Below the pieces are notes generated by a model. That model was not told where the DNA came from and made no database searches. It saw only the letters and a program-made list of their open reading frames with translations. Of a stretch of DNA of 64,000 bases, positions 48,608 to 57,449 are shown in pieces. The DNA comes from an uncultured Photobacterium sp. Lineage in GTDB: Bacteria; Pseudomonadota; Gammaproteobacteria; Enterobacterales; Vibrionaceae. Each line of letters starts with the position of its first letter. Positions within the stretch are counted from its first letter, which is position 1. Where the stretch lies: assembly GCF_947039875.1 (NCBI RefSeq), contig NZ_CAMRAN010000007.1, positions 1 to 64,000 on the forward strand, read 5' to 3'. The translations under genes were made by a program, and so were the position numbers.

Positions 48608-50355
48608 ATGGATGAAATACCTTCATTAATCATTTTTTTATTTGCTCTAGCAACTATTTTTGGGTCAACTAAAGCGAGTCTTAAATCTAATTTTTTAATT
48701 AGTTCATTATATTTTTCTACAGCAACTTTAGAACCGATATAAGTAACTTTATTTAGAGTTATCATTTCTCTAAATGAAATTAGTTTATAGATAGCTTGTT
48801 CATTCTCAATAACAGCACATTTATCGCATGTAACACAAGATAGTAAATCGGCACAGGCTTTTGGCTTTCTACCAAAGCTATTTTGTTGACGAATATATAT
48901 AATTTCTTCTTGTGTTGTGGGGGCAGATCTTTTACAGCCAAATCCATTAGGAAGTAATGGTGTGTCGTTAGTGATGTCTTTTACTAGGGTAATATTTAAA
49001 TTTTTTGCAGCTTGTTGACGATTCGAGAATGTCATAGAGGAAACACCACCATCAATCAAGGTATTTAGCATTTTTGATACATTAGCTAACGCCTCAAATT
49101 TATTACCTTTGGCATAGTTTTTCTGATAGGTCCCCCAAGTATGTTGTGCTTTTTCCGTTATAATTAATGGATTCTTAAGTATACTATCTGCGTATTGCTC
49201 TGCACTTTTACGTAATTTAGGACCGTTAAACTCTGGAACTTTATAGCCTTGTTCTACTAGTTCTCTAAAGAGTAAGCCATTTCTAAATAATGATGTTTTA
49301 ATGATTAATGGAGTGATTTTTTTCTCTTTGTTGATATTAAAGAAGAGCTTGTTCGTCTCGAATGTGTAGTTCTTTTTTTGATAAACCTTGACTAACTTAG
49401 TTCGAAGATTGATAAAGTTCTGTAGCCATTTATAACCTGCTCTATCACTGTCAATTAAACTTTTTCCAATCCCAAGTCTAACAAAAGTGAAAGCTCGCCC
49501 TTTAAATTTAAAATTTGAATCAGTGTTACTATCTTCATCAAAGGTAATTTCAGAAGGCTTAAGATTGAGAACTTGTTCTTTATTGCCCCATGTGTAAAAA
49601 ATGAAGAGATAATAAGATACCCACATAAAATCTCGAATTAAACGACAAGTGATAAATTTGTAGTTTATCTTTTGTTTTTTGATCCTGATCGATATCCTTC
49701 CATGTAGCCAAATTTTTTCCATTGGTGCTAAAATGTGGGTAGAGTTATTACTACATTCAGCTAAATTTATTTGTTCTTCTATGTGGTTACGTAATCCATT
49801 ATACGTTTTCAATAATAATTGAATGGTTAATATTAATTCAGATTTTCTTAGAGGTTGAGATGAGGAATTTAAAGCGCTTTTTTTAGGGCCAAAAGAATGA
49901 TTTATAGGTCTTTCAAGTTTTCCACAAAATCTTAAGAAACAATTAACCGTTGATAGTAGCCCCATAACGGTACAAACAGATTTTGATTTTTTTCTAATCT
50001 CTGAATGCAGAATATTACAATATTCTGCAACGCCATCATCTGAGCCTATTTCGAAATGATTAGTTGCTTGAAACCATAAAAAAAAGTGAAGACTTCTAGC
50101 TATTGTAAGTCTTCCACCAATAGCGTAAGTAGTTAAATAATCTCTAATAGATGTGGCAAGAATAAGTAGTTCTCTATCAATATGTGTCCCTGCATATTGG
50201 TTGTAATAGTCTTCTTTTGATCTTCGTGGAAGCGTTTTGCCAACATATGCAATATACCCCTTGATTGCATAAGGATTTAAGTCTAGGTATTGTATGTTAA
50301 TAGTTCCAGTGTCTTTGTAGGGAACCATGAAATCAGATTGCCAGTACCTATTCAT
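48595..50355 (-). CDS. Cds2-like degenerate tyrosine recombinase
   Basis: The 586-residue protein shares the layout of large tyrosine recombinases but its catalytic motifs are altered. The first Arg position reads WGNKEQVLNLKPSE, with no GLR. The HxxR box reads GPKLRKSAEQ, keeping Arg but not His. A possible final Tyr stands in QKNYAKG. A Cys-rich segment (LLSCVTCDKC) follows, as in IntB. This matches the second conserved gene of SE elements, placed between intA and intB. I infer a DNA-binding or architectural role in the synaptic complex. Confidence 0.7.
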   Translation of the reverse strand: MNRYWQSDFMVPYKDTGTINIQYLDLNPYAIKGYIAYVGKTLPRRSKEDYYNQYAGTHIDRELLILATSIRDYLTTYAIGGRLTIARSLHFFLWFQATNHFEIGSDDGVAEYCNILHSEIRKKSKSVCTVMGLLSTVNCFLRFCGKLERPINHSFGPKKSALNSSSQPLRKSELILTIQLLLKTYNGLRNHIEEQINLAECSNNSTHILAPMEKIWLHGRISIRIKKQKINYKFITCRLIRDFMWVSYYLFIFYTWGNKEQVLNLKPSEITFDEDSNTDSNFKFKGRAFTFVRLGIGKSLIDSDRAGYKWLQNFINLRTKLVKVYQKKNYTFETNKLFFNINKEKKITPLIIKTSLFRNGLLFRELVEQGYKVPEFNGPKLRKSAEQYADSILKNPLIITEKAQHTWGTYQKNYAKGNKFEALANVSKMLNTLIDGGVSSMTFSNRQQAAKNLNITLVKDITNDTPLLPNGFGCKRSAPTTQEEIIYIRQQNSFGRKPKACADLLSCVTCDKCAVIENEQAIYKLISFREMITLNKVTYIGSKVAVEKYNELIKKLDLRLALVDPKIVARANKKMINEGISSIWII

Positions 50356-51596
50356 AAGTCATCCTTAAATGCTTCTATTACTAGCTGATCCATTACCTCA
50401 GCTACGGCTTGATTGATTGATTTCCGTTCTAGATATCGAATGTATTTTAAAGTTGTGCTTACATTAGCATGGCCTAATACGTCTTTAGTTTGTCTTAGTG
50501 CTACAGAATGATCGCCGTTAGTTACTTTTAGTGCTGAATTTAGAAAATTGGTGCCAAAGGTTGCTCGACAATCATGAGGATGATGTGGGAATGAATGATC
50601 ATGTTCTTTTTGGTACTGCTTCTTTATTTTTGTCCAACCACCGTAAAAGGTTTCAGGTTTAAATGGGTTACCTGCCTGGGTGATGAAGATAGGCGCATAT
50701 CCTTTGTCAATATTTTTAAATTCATTACTGTGTACGCTATATAGAATTTTTTGTCTTTTTTTATAGGTATCAGTATCTATGTAATCTAAAATCTGCTCGT
50801 AGAGGCTTGAAGTAATGAATAATTCTCGTTTTATTCCGAATTTAGTAGCTACACCTGTATTAGGTGATATTACTAATCCCTTGATTAAGGCTCCTTCTGA
50901 ATTGAGCAATGTTTCTTCATTGAATAGCATCGTGTTTATTGTCACGGCTTCCTTTATTCTTAAACCACAATTAAGCATTAGTTTTAAAATTAATTGATAT
51001 TCAATACTAATCGCTTTAGCTGATGCGATTTGAATATTAATTTGCTCTGTAAGATCAAGAGGGTTCAATGAAGAGCTGTGTTTTCGTGGTGTTTTGAGTC
51101 TTAAATCTGTTGATTGAATAGGTCTTTTACCATCAATAATACAGACCTCATGCTGAAAAAATACACCGGGTTTCACGTATTTCTTTGCTTCTAAAAACTC
51201 ATAAAAGCTTTTGATTGTGTTTATGTATTGACTAGCAGTAGAGGCGGCTATTTCTTGATTTTGGATTCGAGTCATTAATTCGTAGCGAAATCCATAGGTT
51301 GGGGTTCTCTGTTTTTCAAAACATGGCTTGAATGGTTCGATATCATGTTCATTTAGCCAAAGACACCAAGTTTTGAAAGCTTTTGCTGTTGATGAAAGAT
51401 CCTTTGCGCCATTGCTTGCTTTACCGATTAAATAAATGTGGATGAGGTCTGCGAGGTCATTTTTAACAGGACCAACCAATACAGGTACCTTAATTGTTCT
51501 ATATGGCGATTTGAACTCTACAGCTCCATTAGAAGGGTGGAAGATTGTCTCTATCTCACCAACTCTTAACTGTGTGTAGATAATTTCCAACAGCAT
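50352..51596 (-). CDS. intA: Tyrosine recombinase IntA (TnpA-like)
   Basis: A 414-residue tyrosine recombinase with an N-terminal SAM-like core-binding domain (about 65-175) and a catalytic domain: Arg in NCGLRIKEAVTI, HxxR in HDCRATFGTNF, His in VLGHANVSTTLKY and the Tyr in KYIRYLE. It is the first gene of the operon, 267 bp from the element's right end, reading inward. It should bind the end repeats at 51811-51863 and cut at the 6-bp spacer. It overlaps Cds2 by 4 bp. Confidence 0.88.
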   Translation of the reverse strand: MLLEIIYTQLRVGEIETIFHPSNGAVEFKSPYRTIKVPVLVGPVKNDLADLIHIYLIGKASNGAKDLSSTAKAFKTWCLWLNEHDIEPFKPCFEKQRTPTYGFRYELMTRIQNQEIAASTASQYINTIKSFYEFLEAKKYVKPGVFFQHEVCIIDGKRPIQSTDLRLKTPRKHSSSLNPLDLTEQINIQIASAKAISIEYQLILKLMLNCGLRIKEAVTINTMLFNEETLLNSEGALIKGLVISPNTGVATKFGIKRELFITSSLYEQILDYIDTDTYKKRQKILYSVHSNEFKNIDKGYAPIFITQAGNPFKPETFYGGWTKIKKQYQKEHDHSFPHHPHDCRATFGTNFLNSALKVTNGDHSVALRQTKDVLGHANVSTTLKYIRYLERKSINQAVAEVMDQLVIEAFKDDL

Positions 51597-51810
51597 TATT
51601 AATTCCTTCAGTGATAATCTTTGAGTTAATCAATTTCATACAATAAAGGTGTAGTATTAAGTGGTTGTTTAGGTAAGTGTAAATAAGAGTATGGTTGGAG
51701 GGATGCAAACAATCAAACTTGGAGCAATAAATAAGTTATTAATGATGGAAGGTTGTAGTTGTTAGTTAAAAATGAGTGGGATGAACAGAGAGGTTAATCA
51801 TTTATCTTTG

Positions 51811-51863
51811 ATTTCTAAGTTGTAAATCAAGGGTGAAATTTCTAACTGGTAAATTTAAGGGTA
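51811..51863. repeat. Right-end repeats of the element
   Basis: Two imperfect copies of a ~25-bp unit stand side by side: ATTTCTAAGTTGTAAATC then AAGGGTG (51811-51835), and ATTTCTAACTGGTAAATT then TAAGGGTA (51838-51863). The outer copy, read inward, begins TACCCT and contains TTAGAAAT, like the left end at 35387-35411. These are the likely recombinase binding arms. Confidence 0.75.
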
Positions 51864-51892
51864 GCTCCACAACCTAAACGACATTCCATCAT
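51864..51892 (-). pseudogene. yeiW: yeiW 5' part (first ten codons) at the right junction
   Basis: On the minus strand ATGATGGAATGTCGTTTAGG and TTGTGGAGC code MMECRLGCG plus GC, then the sequence turns into the element (TACCCT). With the A at 35380 and TGCTGT that follow in the left part, the codon GCA and the typical GCGACC motif are restored. As it stands, the frame runs into the element and stops after TLKFTS. Confidence 0.88.
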
Positions 51893-52181
51893 ATTTTTCT
51901 CTTTCTGCTTTACACATTGGTTGCGCAAATTACCATTGTTACTCCAAAAAGCCAAATAACTTGATGATTTTATCGATCTCGATTATTTACATATCGGTAA
52001 TTTATTCCTACTCTAAATGATAATAGCTATTATTTCTGTCTGTATTGGTGATTAATAGGTATTTTTAATTTGCAGTTTACCGTATTGATCGCTATAAAAA
52101 CCGCCTGCTTTATTTTTTGATAAGCTCATTCATTATTGTGGCGTATTGAACGACACAAATAACAATACTGGTGTAAGTATC
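51893..52181. other. Divergent region yeiW/ycgN
   Basis: About 290 bp of AT-rich host DNA between the broken yeiW start and ycgN. A palindrome, AATGATAATAGCTATTATT (52016-52034), recalls an iron-box but has an even centre and is only a weak match. No gene is seen. Confidence 0.4.
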
Positions 52182-52625
52182 ATGACCCATTTTTGGCAAC
52201 AGAAAGACTTAGCGACAATGACAGATCAAGAGTGGGAATCACTTTGTGATGGCTGCGGTAAATGTTGTCTACATAAGTTAATTGATGATGATACCGATGA
52301 TATTTATTACACTAATGTCGCGTGTAGTCTGCTCGATAATCAAACGTGTTCATGTAAAGATTATGCTAATCGATTTGAGTCTGGTGAAGAGTGTCTTAAA
52401 TTAACTCGTGAGCGTATTGATGAGTTTGTATGGCTACCTGAAACATGTGCTTATCGCTTGCTAGCTGAAGGTAAACCGTTACCTGAATGGCATCCATTAA
52501 TCACGGGTTCTAAAGATGCAATGCATACTGCGGATGAATCGGTACGTAATAAAATTGTGTATGAAATTGACGTAATTGATTGGGAAGACCACATTTTAAA
52601 CCATCCTAATCGTATTAGTGAATAA
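52182..52625 (+). CDS. ycgN: YcgN family (UPF0260) cysteine-cluster protein
   Basis: The 147-residue protein has the CxxCxxCC-type start [16 protein letters not shown], then [18 protein letters not shown] and CLKL, matching UPF0260/YcgN of the YkgJ-related zinc/iron-chelating superfamily. The ATG at 52182 gives the typical [10 protein letters not shown] start; an in-frame TTG at 52146 adds 12 unsupported residues. It is interesting that a YkgJ-superfamily gene is immediate neighbour to the interrupted yeiW. Function is unknown. Confidence 0.92.
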   Translation: MTHFWQQKDLATMTDQEWESLCDGCGKCCLHKLIDDDTDDIYYTNVACSLLDNQTCSCKDYANRFESGEECLKLTRERIDEFVWLPETCAYRLLAEGKPLPEWHPLITGSKDAMHTADESVRNKIVYEIDVIDWEDHILNHPNRISE

Positions 52626-52650
52626 GCCGCTAATTGTTTGTTGATTTAAT

Positions 52651-52689
52651 AAAAATGCCCTCGTCACTGACCGTTTCGAGGGCATTTTT
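52651..52689. terminator. Bidirectional terminator ycgN/ypfJ
   Basis: AAAAATGCCCTC and GAGGGCATTTTT form a 12-bp stem around a 15-nt loop between convergent genes. Confidence 0.85.
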
Positions 52690-52714
52690 AATTTGATTAC
52701 ACTCTAAGTGCTAA

Positions 52715-53581
52715 TTATGGACGAGCAAAAGTATTACAGACTTTTGGATCGCCTGATTTAAAACCTTTTTTAAACCATGAAATACGCTGTTGCGAACTGC
52801 CGTGCGTAAATGCATCGGGTTGTACGGCTTGCCCGGCTAACTCTTGTAACCGATCATCGCCAACAGCACTGGCTGCATTGATCCCTTCTTCTATATCACC
52901 CGCATCAAGCATACCTTGTTGATTGACATAGTGACCCCAAACACCAGCGTAGCAGTCAGCTTGAAGCTCTAATTTTACACTGAGTTTATTGGCGGTGACT
53001 TTATCGCTTCGCTGTTGTAGTTGATGCACTTTATCACTCGTACCAAGTAACTTTTGAACATGGTGACCGACTTCATGAGCAATAACATAAGCAAAGGCAA
53101 AATCACCAGGTGCGCCTAATTTTTTGAGTTCTTTAATAAAGCCAAGATCAAGGTAGATCTTTTGATCTGCAGGGCAATAAAATGGACCCGTTTGTGCTGA
53201 ACCTGTGCCACAGCCTGTGCGCGTAACATTGTTATACAGCACTAGTGTCGGTGGTTGATATTTCCCCGATAGTTGCTTGTTCCAAACACTTTCAGTGGTG
53301 CCAAGAATAGCGGCGACAAATTGCTTATTCTCATCATTTGATTCTAGCGCGGCTTTCTTTGGCGTGTGAGATTGTTGTAGACCAAGAGAGGAACCGCCAC
53401 CAGTGAAATATTGAAAAGCAAACAATAAGCCGCCAATGACTAAAATGATTCGACCTATTTTACTGCGCATCAGTAAGGGAACTAAACGCAATAACCCCGC
53501 CGCTGGTACACCAGCTTGAGCTGGGCTATCGCCACGTCGATCTTCAATGTTTGAGCTTTGGCGAGAATTCTTCCAACGCAT
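52715..53581 (-). CDS. ypfJ: YpfJ-like neutral zinc metallopeptidase
   Basis: The 288-residue protein has a cytoplasmic Arg-rich start, one membrane segment (about 40-60, IGRIILVIGGLLFAFQYFTGG) and a periplasmic zinc metallopeptidase domain with HEVGHH in AYVIAHEVGHHVQK. QADCYAGVW carries a further ligand, and the end has PDAFTHGSSQQR. This is the YpfJ / neutral zinc metallopeptidase family; the substrate is unknown. ATG at 53581 follows AAAGGA; a TTG at 53587 is in frame but less likely. Confidence 0.9.
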   Translation of the reverse strand: MRWKNSRQSSNIEDRRGDSPAQAGVPAAGLLRLVPLLMRSKIGRIILVIGGLLFAFQYFTGGGSSLGLQQSHTPKKAALESNDENKQFVAAILGTTESVWNKQLSGKYQPPTLVLYNNVTRTGCGTGSAQTGPFYCPADQKIYLDLGFIKELKKLGAPGDFAFAYVIAHEVGHHVQKLLGTSDKVHQLQQRSDKVTANKLSVKLELQADCYAGVWGHYVNQQGMLDAGDIEEGINAASAVGDDRLQELAGQAVQPDAFTHGSSQQRISWFKKGFKSGDPKVCNTFARP

Positions 53582-53728
53582 TATCAATCCTTTACTTTTA
53601 TGGGGAGTCGCTGATTAAATAATGGCTCAAAAAATATATGTTAGTGGTATTTTTCTTAACAAGAATATATTGATGAGCCAGTGAATGATAGTCGTGAATA
53701 TATCTAACTATATGATTAAATATGTTTT

Positions 53729-54685
53729 TTAAGCGGTTAGCGACAATTGTTGTTGTGCAAGTTCTAATCGTTCAATAATTGGCGCTGCTTTATTGAGACA
53801 ACGAATATCAGTAAATAATAATTTCGCTTGTGGATATTGATGACGTAAATAAGCAAACCATTGTTTAACACGGTTAGGGTAATATAGGCCTTTATCGCCT
53901 TTGATTTCAAATTGCGAGTAGGTTAATAATAAGGCTAACACTTGTTCCCATGTCATCGGGGCTTGGTTATATTTAACCACATTACCTAAATTGGGTAAGT
54001 TTAATGCGCCACGACAAACCATTAATGCATCAGTATGGGTTGCGGCTAAACATGCCTGACCATCAGCATGGCTCCAGACTTCGCCATTGGCAATAATCGG
54101 TAATGTAACATGCTGACGAAGTTGACGAATGTAATCCCATTTGATGGTGTCTGCTTTATAACCATCATCTTTTGTTCGAGCATGAATAACCATTTCATCA
54201 GCGCCAGCCTGCGCAATAGCGTCGGCAATCTCAAAGCATTGTTGCGGATCGTCCCAACCTAAACGTACCTTCGCGGTTACAGGTTTGGTTGGATTAACCG
54301 CGGCACGGGTGGCTTTTACTATCTGATAGATTAACTCCGGCTCTTTTAGTAATACCGCACCACCACGGCTTTTATTTACTGCTTTGGCTGGGCAACCAAA
54401 GTTAATATCGATGCCAGCAGAACCAAGGTTACACGCACGGTGAGCATTTTCAGCCATCCATTGTGGATCTTGACCTAATAGTTGAACGCGAACCGGTGTA
54501 CCTGAGCGTGTTTTACCGCCTTGATGTAATTCAGGACATAAACGATAGAAAACACTATTGGGTTGTAGGCTATCAATGATACGTACAAATTCAGTTACGC
54601 AAAGATCATAGTCATTAATCTCGGTTAGCATCTCACGCATTAGATGATCTAATACGCCTTCCATCGGGCCTAAAATAACTCGCAT
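53729..54685 (-). CDS. dusC: tRNA-dihydrouridine(16) synthase DusC
   Basis: This FMN-dependent enzyme reduces U16 of tRNAs. The 318 residues (315 in E. coli) begin MRVILGPMEGVLDHLMREML and include ITEFVRI-type TEFVRIIDSL, DINFGCPAKAVNKSRGGAVLL with the catalytic Cys, and VKVRLGW-like AKVRLGWDD. MVCRGALNLPNLG binds phosphate. The DusC-specific start and NDYDL segment separate it from DusA and DusB. Confidence 0.95.
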   Translation of the reverse strand: MRVILGPMEGVLDHLMREMLTEINDYDLCVTEFVRIIDSLQPNSVFYRLCPELHQGGKTRSGTPVRVQLLGQDPQWMAENAHRACNLGSAGIDINFGCPAKAVNKSRGGAVLLKEPELIYQIVKATRAAVNPTKPVTAKVRLGWDDPQQCFEIADAIAQAGADEMVIHARTKDDGYKADTIKWDYIRQLRQHVTLPIIANGEVWSHADGQACLAATHTDALMVCRGALNLPNLGNVVKYNQAPMTWEQVLALLLTYSQFEIKGDKGLYYPNRVKQWFAYLRHQYPQAKLLFTDIRCLNKAAPIIERLELAQQQLSLTA

Positions 54686-54761
54686 AGGGGTGTTTGCTCT
54701 ACTGGTAAATAGCTAAGGGGCAAGAGTCTAGTGCGAGTTGGCTAATTTGTCATCTTTGTTT

Positions 54762-55454
54762 TTACTTTGATTGCAGATGATAGCCTGAAATAATTGTGGT
54801 TGGTCGTAATTGGTGCTTATCACATGTGATGGCCAGTTTTAGTATACTGGTTGCGACATCTTCGGCAGGAATAGGTAGGTAGTGTTGCAGTGGGCCAACC
54901 ATTAATGGATGAATAACATCAAAAATACGTTGAATAACTAATTCATCTTGGCGGGGTTGATTTCGTTCGCCTTTAAGTGGGCCTGGACGAACAAAGACAC
55001 AATGTTCAAATGCTAAAGTGGTTAATGCTTGTTCCATCTTCCCTTTACAGCGTAAATAATGAGAAGGTGAGTATTTAGAGGCGCCTAAGCTGGATACCAC
55101 GAAAAGATGCTTTACACCCAAATTTTTCATCGTAATAGCGACATTTTTAACTAAATCAACATCAATCGCTTCAAGCTCTTGTTTTGTGCCCGCCTTTTTT
55201 TTGGTTGTTCCTAAACAGATAAAACCATATTCAGGTACGGGTTGATCATTCTCCCAAGCAATAATACGTAATTGACTGTCTATAATTTGATGTAATTTCT
55301 TACTATGGAAAGGTAATGGGCGACGAGCTAAGGCGTAGATATGATCAAAACGTGAGTGGTCGAGTAATTGATGTAATAGCTCAGTACCGACTAAGCCGCT
55401 GGCTCCAGCAATAATCGCATTCAGTGAACGGGGTGACATAAGTGTATCCATCAT
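54762..55454 (-). CDS. TIP30/YraR-like NAD(P)-binding protein
   Basis: This 230-residue Rossmann-fold protein has the nucleotide loop AIIAGASGLVGTELL near the N-terminus. It then shows FICLGTTKKKAGTKQELEAID and HLFVVSSLGASKYSPSHYLRCKGKMEQAL with the SDR-like Tyr/Ser/Lys area. It is similar to E. coli YraR and to the HTATIP2/TIP30 group of atypical short-chain dehydrogenases. Substrate unknown. The start may be the internal Met at 55439 (MSPRSLNAI) instead. Confidence 0.85.
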   Translation of the reverse strand: MMDTLMSPRSLNAIIAGASGLVGTELLHQLLDHSRFDHIYALARRPLPFHSKKLHQIIDSQLRIIAWENDQPVPEYGFICLGTTKKKAGTKQELEAIDVDLVKNVAITMKNLGVKHLFVVSSLGASKYSPSHYLRCKGKMEQALTTLAFEHCVFVRPGPLKGERNQPRQDELVIQRIFDVIHPLMVGPLQHYLPIPAEDVATSILKLAITCDKHQLRPTTIISGYHLQSK

Positions 55455-55621
55455 ATATAAGTCGAGGGCTATAAATAACGTATTTTTATTTAATTTGCTT
55501 TTAACTTTATCAAATTTTAGTGATTAACGGCGATTAATGGTGTCGTTATGGCTATTGCCATGCATATTCGACGTATAATAGCGGTAAAGTGAATCAAAAG
55601 AATTAACCTGTAGGACATCGA

Positions 55622-56275
55622 ATGAATACATTAATGACGTTACCATCACATTGGCAAGGTATGTCTGCGGCTTTTATTGAAGGTGCTTTATTTGCAGCGA
55701 ATGCTAACCCAAAGCCAATGGAGCCGGAAGTATGGCTGCCAGTTTTAATCAATGGCGGTGGTGATGAAGCTGCGGTTGTCATGGTTGATGACGCCGATAA
55801 AATGCCAATTCTTAGTCATTTTGAAATGCAATATCGTAAGGTTAAAGCGGGTGAATACCAATTACCAACGAATTTGATTTGGCAGCAAGATGGCAGTAAT
55901 CAAAATGCGTTACGTGAGTTTGCGCAAGGATTTTTGGCTGTATGGGTATTTATTGAGCCTAATTGGCAACAGCAAACCGTTTCTGATGGCACCATGCGCA
56001 TGTTGTCAGCACTATTAACCACCTTAATGTTACTGGTGGATGAAGCGGCAACATTGGCGCAAATGGAACAAGCGGGTGTTACTGGTATGCCAGCAGCCAG
56101 TGAGTTATATACACAGTTACCCTTAATGCTAACCGAAGTGATGATGGCGGCGGATCAATTGCAAATAGGTTCTGGTGCTCAAGCAATTAATCCATTTAAA
56201 GGTATTGGACGTAACGATCCTTGTCCATGTGAAAGTGGCAAGAAATTTAAACAATGTTGTGGTAAAACGCTGTAA
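55622..56275 (+). CDS. YecA-like UPF0149 protein with SEC-C motif
   Basis: The 217-residue protein has a UPF0149 helical domain (about 12-180) and a C-terminal zinc-binding SEC-C motif, [18 protein letters not shown] (about 197-214), like that at the end of SecA. E. coli YecA has the same architecture and binds ribosomes and SecA-related clients. The stop overlaps the next start (TAATG), so it is co-transcribed with the Nudix gene. Confidence 0.9.
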   Translation: MNTLMTLPSHWQGMSAAFIEGALFAANANPKPMEPEVWLPVLINGGGDEAAVVMVDDADKMPILSHFEMQYRKVKAGEYQLPTNLIWQQDGSNQNALREFAQGFLAVWVFIEPNWQQQTVSDGTMRMLSALLTTLMLLVDEAATLAQMEQAGVTGMPAASELYTQLPLMLTEVMMAADQLQIGSGAQAINPFKGIGRNDPCPCESGKKFKQCCGKTL

Positions 56276-56700
56276 TGACAATAGCAAAGCCACATGTCAT
56301 TGTTGTTGCAGGGGTAATTGAAAAGCAGGGTTATTATTTCATTGCTCAGCGGTTTGATGATGCGAGTCAGGGGGGGCTGTGGGAATTTCCTGGTGGCAAA
56401 GTTGAGCAAGGTGAACCCCCAAGACAAGCCCTTGAACGAGAACTGTCTGAAGAGCTGTCGATAACGACTACAACGGGAATGTGGCTTGCTGATAGTGTGT
56501 TTGATTATGGTGATAAAGTCGTTGAGCTTAAAGGTTATTTATCCCATTGGCAGCAAGGGGATATTATGCTCAATAGCCATCAAAAAATAGCGTGGGTTTC
56601 ATTACGACAATTAGCGGATTATCAGTTTTGTGCTGCTGATTATCCTATTATTGCCGCGTTACAACAGTATATAGCTTCAAGAGATAGCGATATTAGCTAA
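56275..56700 (+). CDS. nudG: Nudix hydrolase, NudG-like
   Basis: The 141-residue enzyme holds a complete Nudix box from GGKVEQGEPPRQALERELSE to EL (about residues 41-62). The strand before it, FIAQRFDDASQGGLWEFPGG, is close to NudG (CTP pyrophosphohydrolase acting on 5-hydroxy-dCTP and related oxidised nucleotides) and to MutT. Neighbourhood and sequence favour NudG, as mutT normally lies next to secA. One-base overlap with the YecA-like gene. Confidence 0.8.
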   Translation: MTIAKPHVIVVAGVIEKQGYYFIAQRFDDASQGGLWEFPGGKVEQGEPPRQALERELSEELSITTTTGMWLADSVFDYGDKVVELKGYLSHWQQGDIMLNSHQKIAWVSLRQLADYQFCAADYPIIAALQQYIASRDSDIS

Positions 56701-56733
56701 GTACACGTTGCTACTATAGTTATAGTGGCGCAT

Positions 56734-56767
56734 AAAAAAAGCGAAGCATTGTGCTTCGCTTTTTTTA
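56734..56767. terminator. Bidirectional terminator nudG/dsbB
   Basis: AAAAAAAGCGAAGCA and its complement pair around TTG, with A and T runs on both sides. Confidence 0.88.
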
Positions 56768-56795
56768 TATTCGTTTTTTATGCAGCTGTAATAGC

Positions 56796-57308
56796 TTAGC
56801 GCTTGTTACCAAAAAATTGTGCAATAACCATCACGGTCCAAACCATAAGGTTGGCAGCAAAAATGATCACTAACCATTGTGGCATTGAAAGATCAAGGAA
56901 GGTCCATACCACTTTGGCACAATCACCATAGGCTTCAAACATCCATGGAACCCAATGGTTAAGTGGTGCCCATGAAGGAAATTGGACAAATAAATCACAA
57001 GTAGCAAAGGGTGATGGGTTAAATTGAAATCCTACATGTTGATAGGCTAATTCAAGACCACGGTAAGCACTAAATCCCCAGCCAGCTAATCCTAACCAGC
57101 GTAATAGGCCATTTTTAGGAGCCAGTAAACCAATTAGAGCGGCAATACCAATCCCCATCATTGCAACACGTTCATAAACACACATAACGCATGGTGCGAG
57201 TTTCATGACATGTTCGAAAAAGAGTGCGGAACCTTCAAAGAAAATAATGGATAGTAGTAATAACAACCAAGCTAAACGTGTTTTTGAAAAAGAATTAAGC
57301 ACTTTCAT
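56796..57308 (-). CDS. dsbB: Disulfide bond formation protein DsbB
   Basis: This inner-membrane quinone reductase re-oxidises DsbA. The 170-residue protein has four membrane helices, the quinone-proximal CVMC pair (APCVMCVYERVAM, about 40-43) and the second Cys pair in the periplasmic loop (ATCDLF and YGDCAKVVW). Length (176 in E. coli) and gene order next to nhaB-fadR agree with dsbB in E. coli and Vibrio. It depends on quinones, whose menaquinone branch is made by the men operon here. Confidence 0.96.
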   Translation of the reverse strand: MKVLNSFSKTRLAWLLLLLSIIFFEGSALFFEHVMKLAPCVMCVYERVAMMGIGIAALIGLLAPKNGLLRWLGLAGWGFSAYRGLELAYQHVGFQFNPSPFATCDLFVQFPSWAPLNHWVPWMFEAYGDCAKVVWTFLDLSMPQWLVIIFAANLMVWTVMVIAQFFGNKR

Positions 57309-57334
57309 TCTGGATACTCTAATGACTAACTGAA

Positions 57335-57362
57335 TAAAACAAAGCCCTGAACATCAGGGCCT
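57335..57362 (-). terminator. Terminator of nhaB
   Basis: On the minus strand GCCCTGA and TCAGGGC pair around a TGT loop and are followed by TTTGTTTTA, 90 bp after the nhaB stop. Confidence 0.82.
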
Positions 57363-57449
57363 TGAAATGATAAATGGCACTTATTACTGAGCGTTATTCA
57401 ATCATAGCTCTACAGATAAGTAAATCGTCATTAAGTCGATTGTGTTCTT

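Noticed and set aside
52016..52034. Fur box upstream of yeiW/ycgN
   Set aside because: The palindrome has an even centre (AGCT) and matches the 19-bp Fur consensus only in part; too weak to list as a site.
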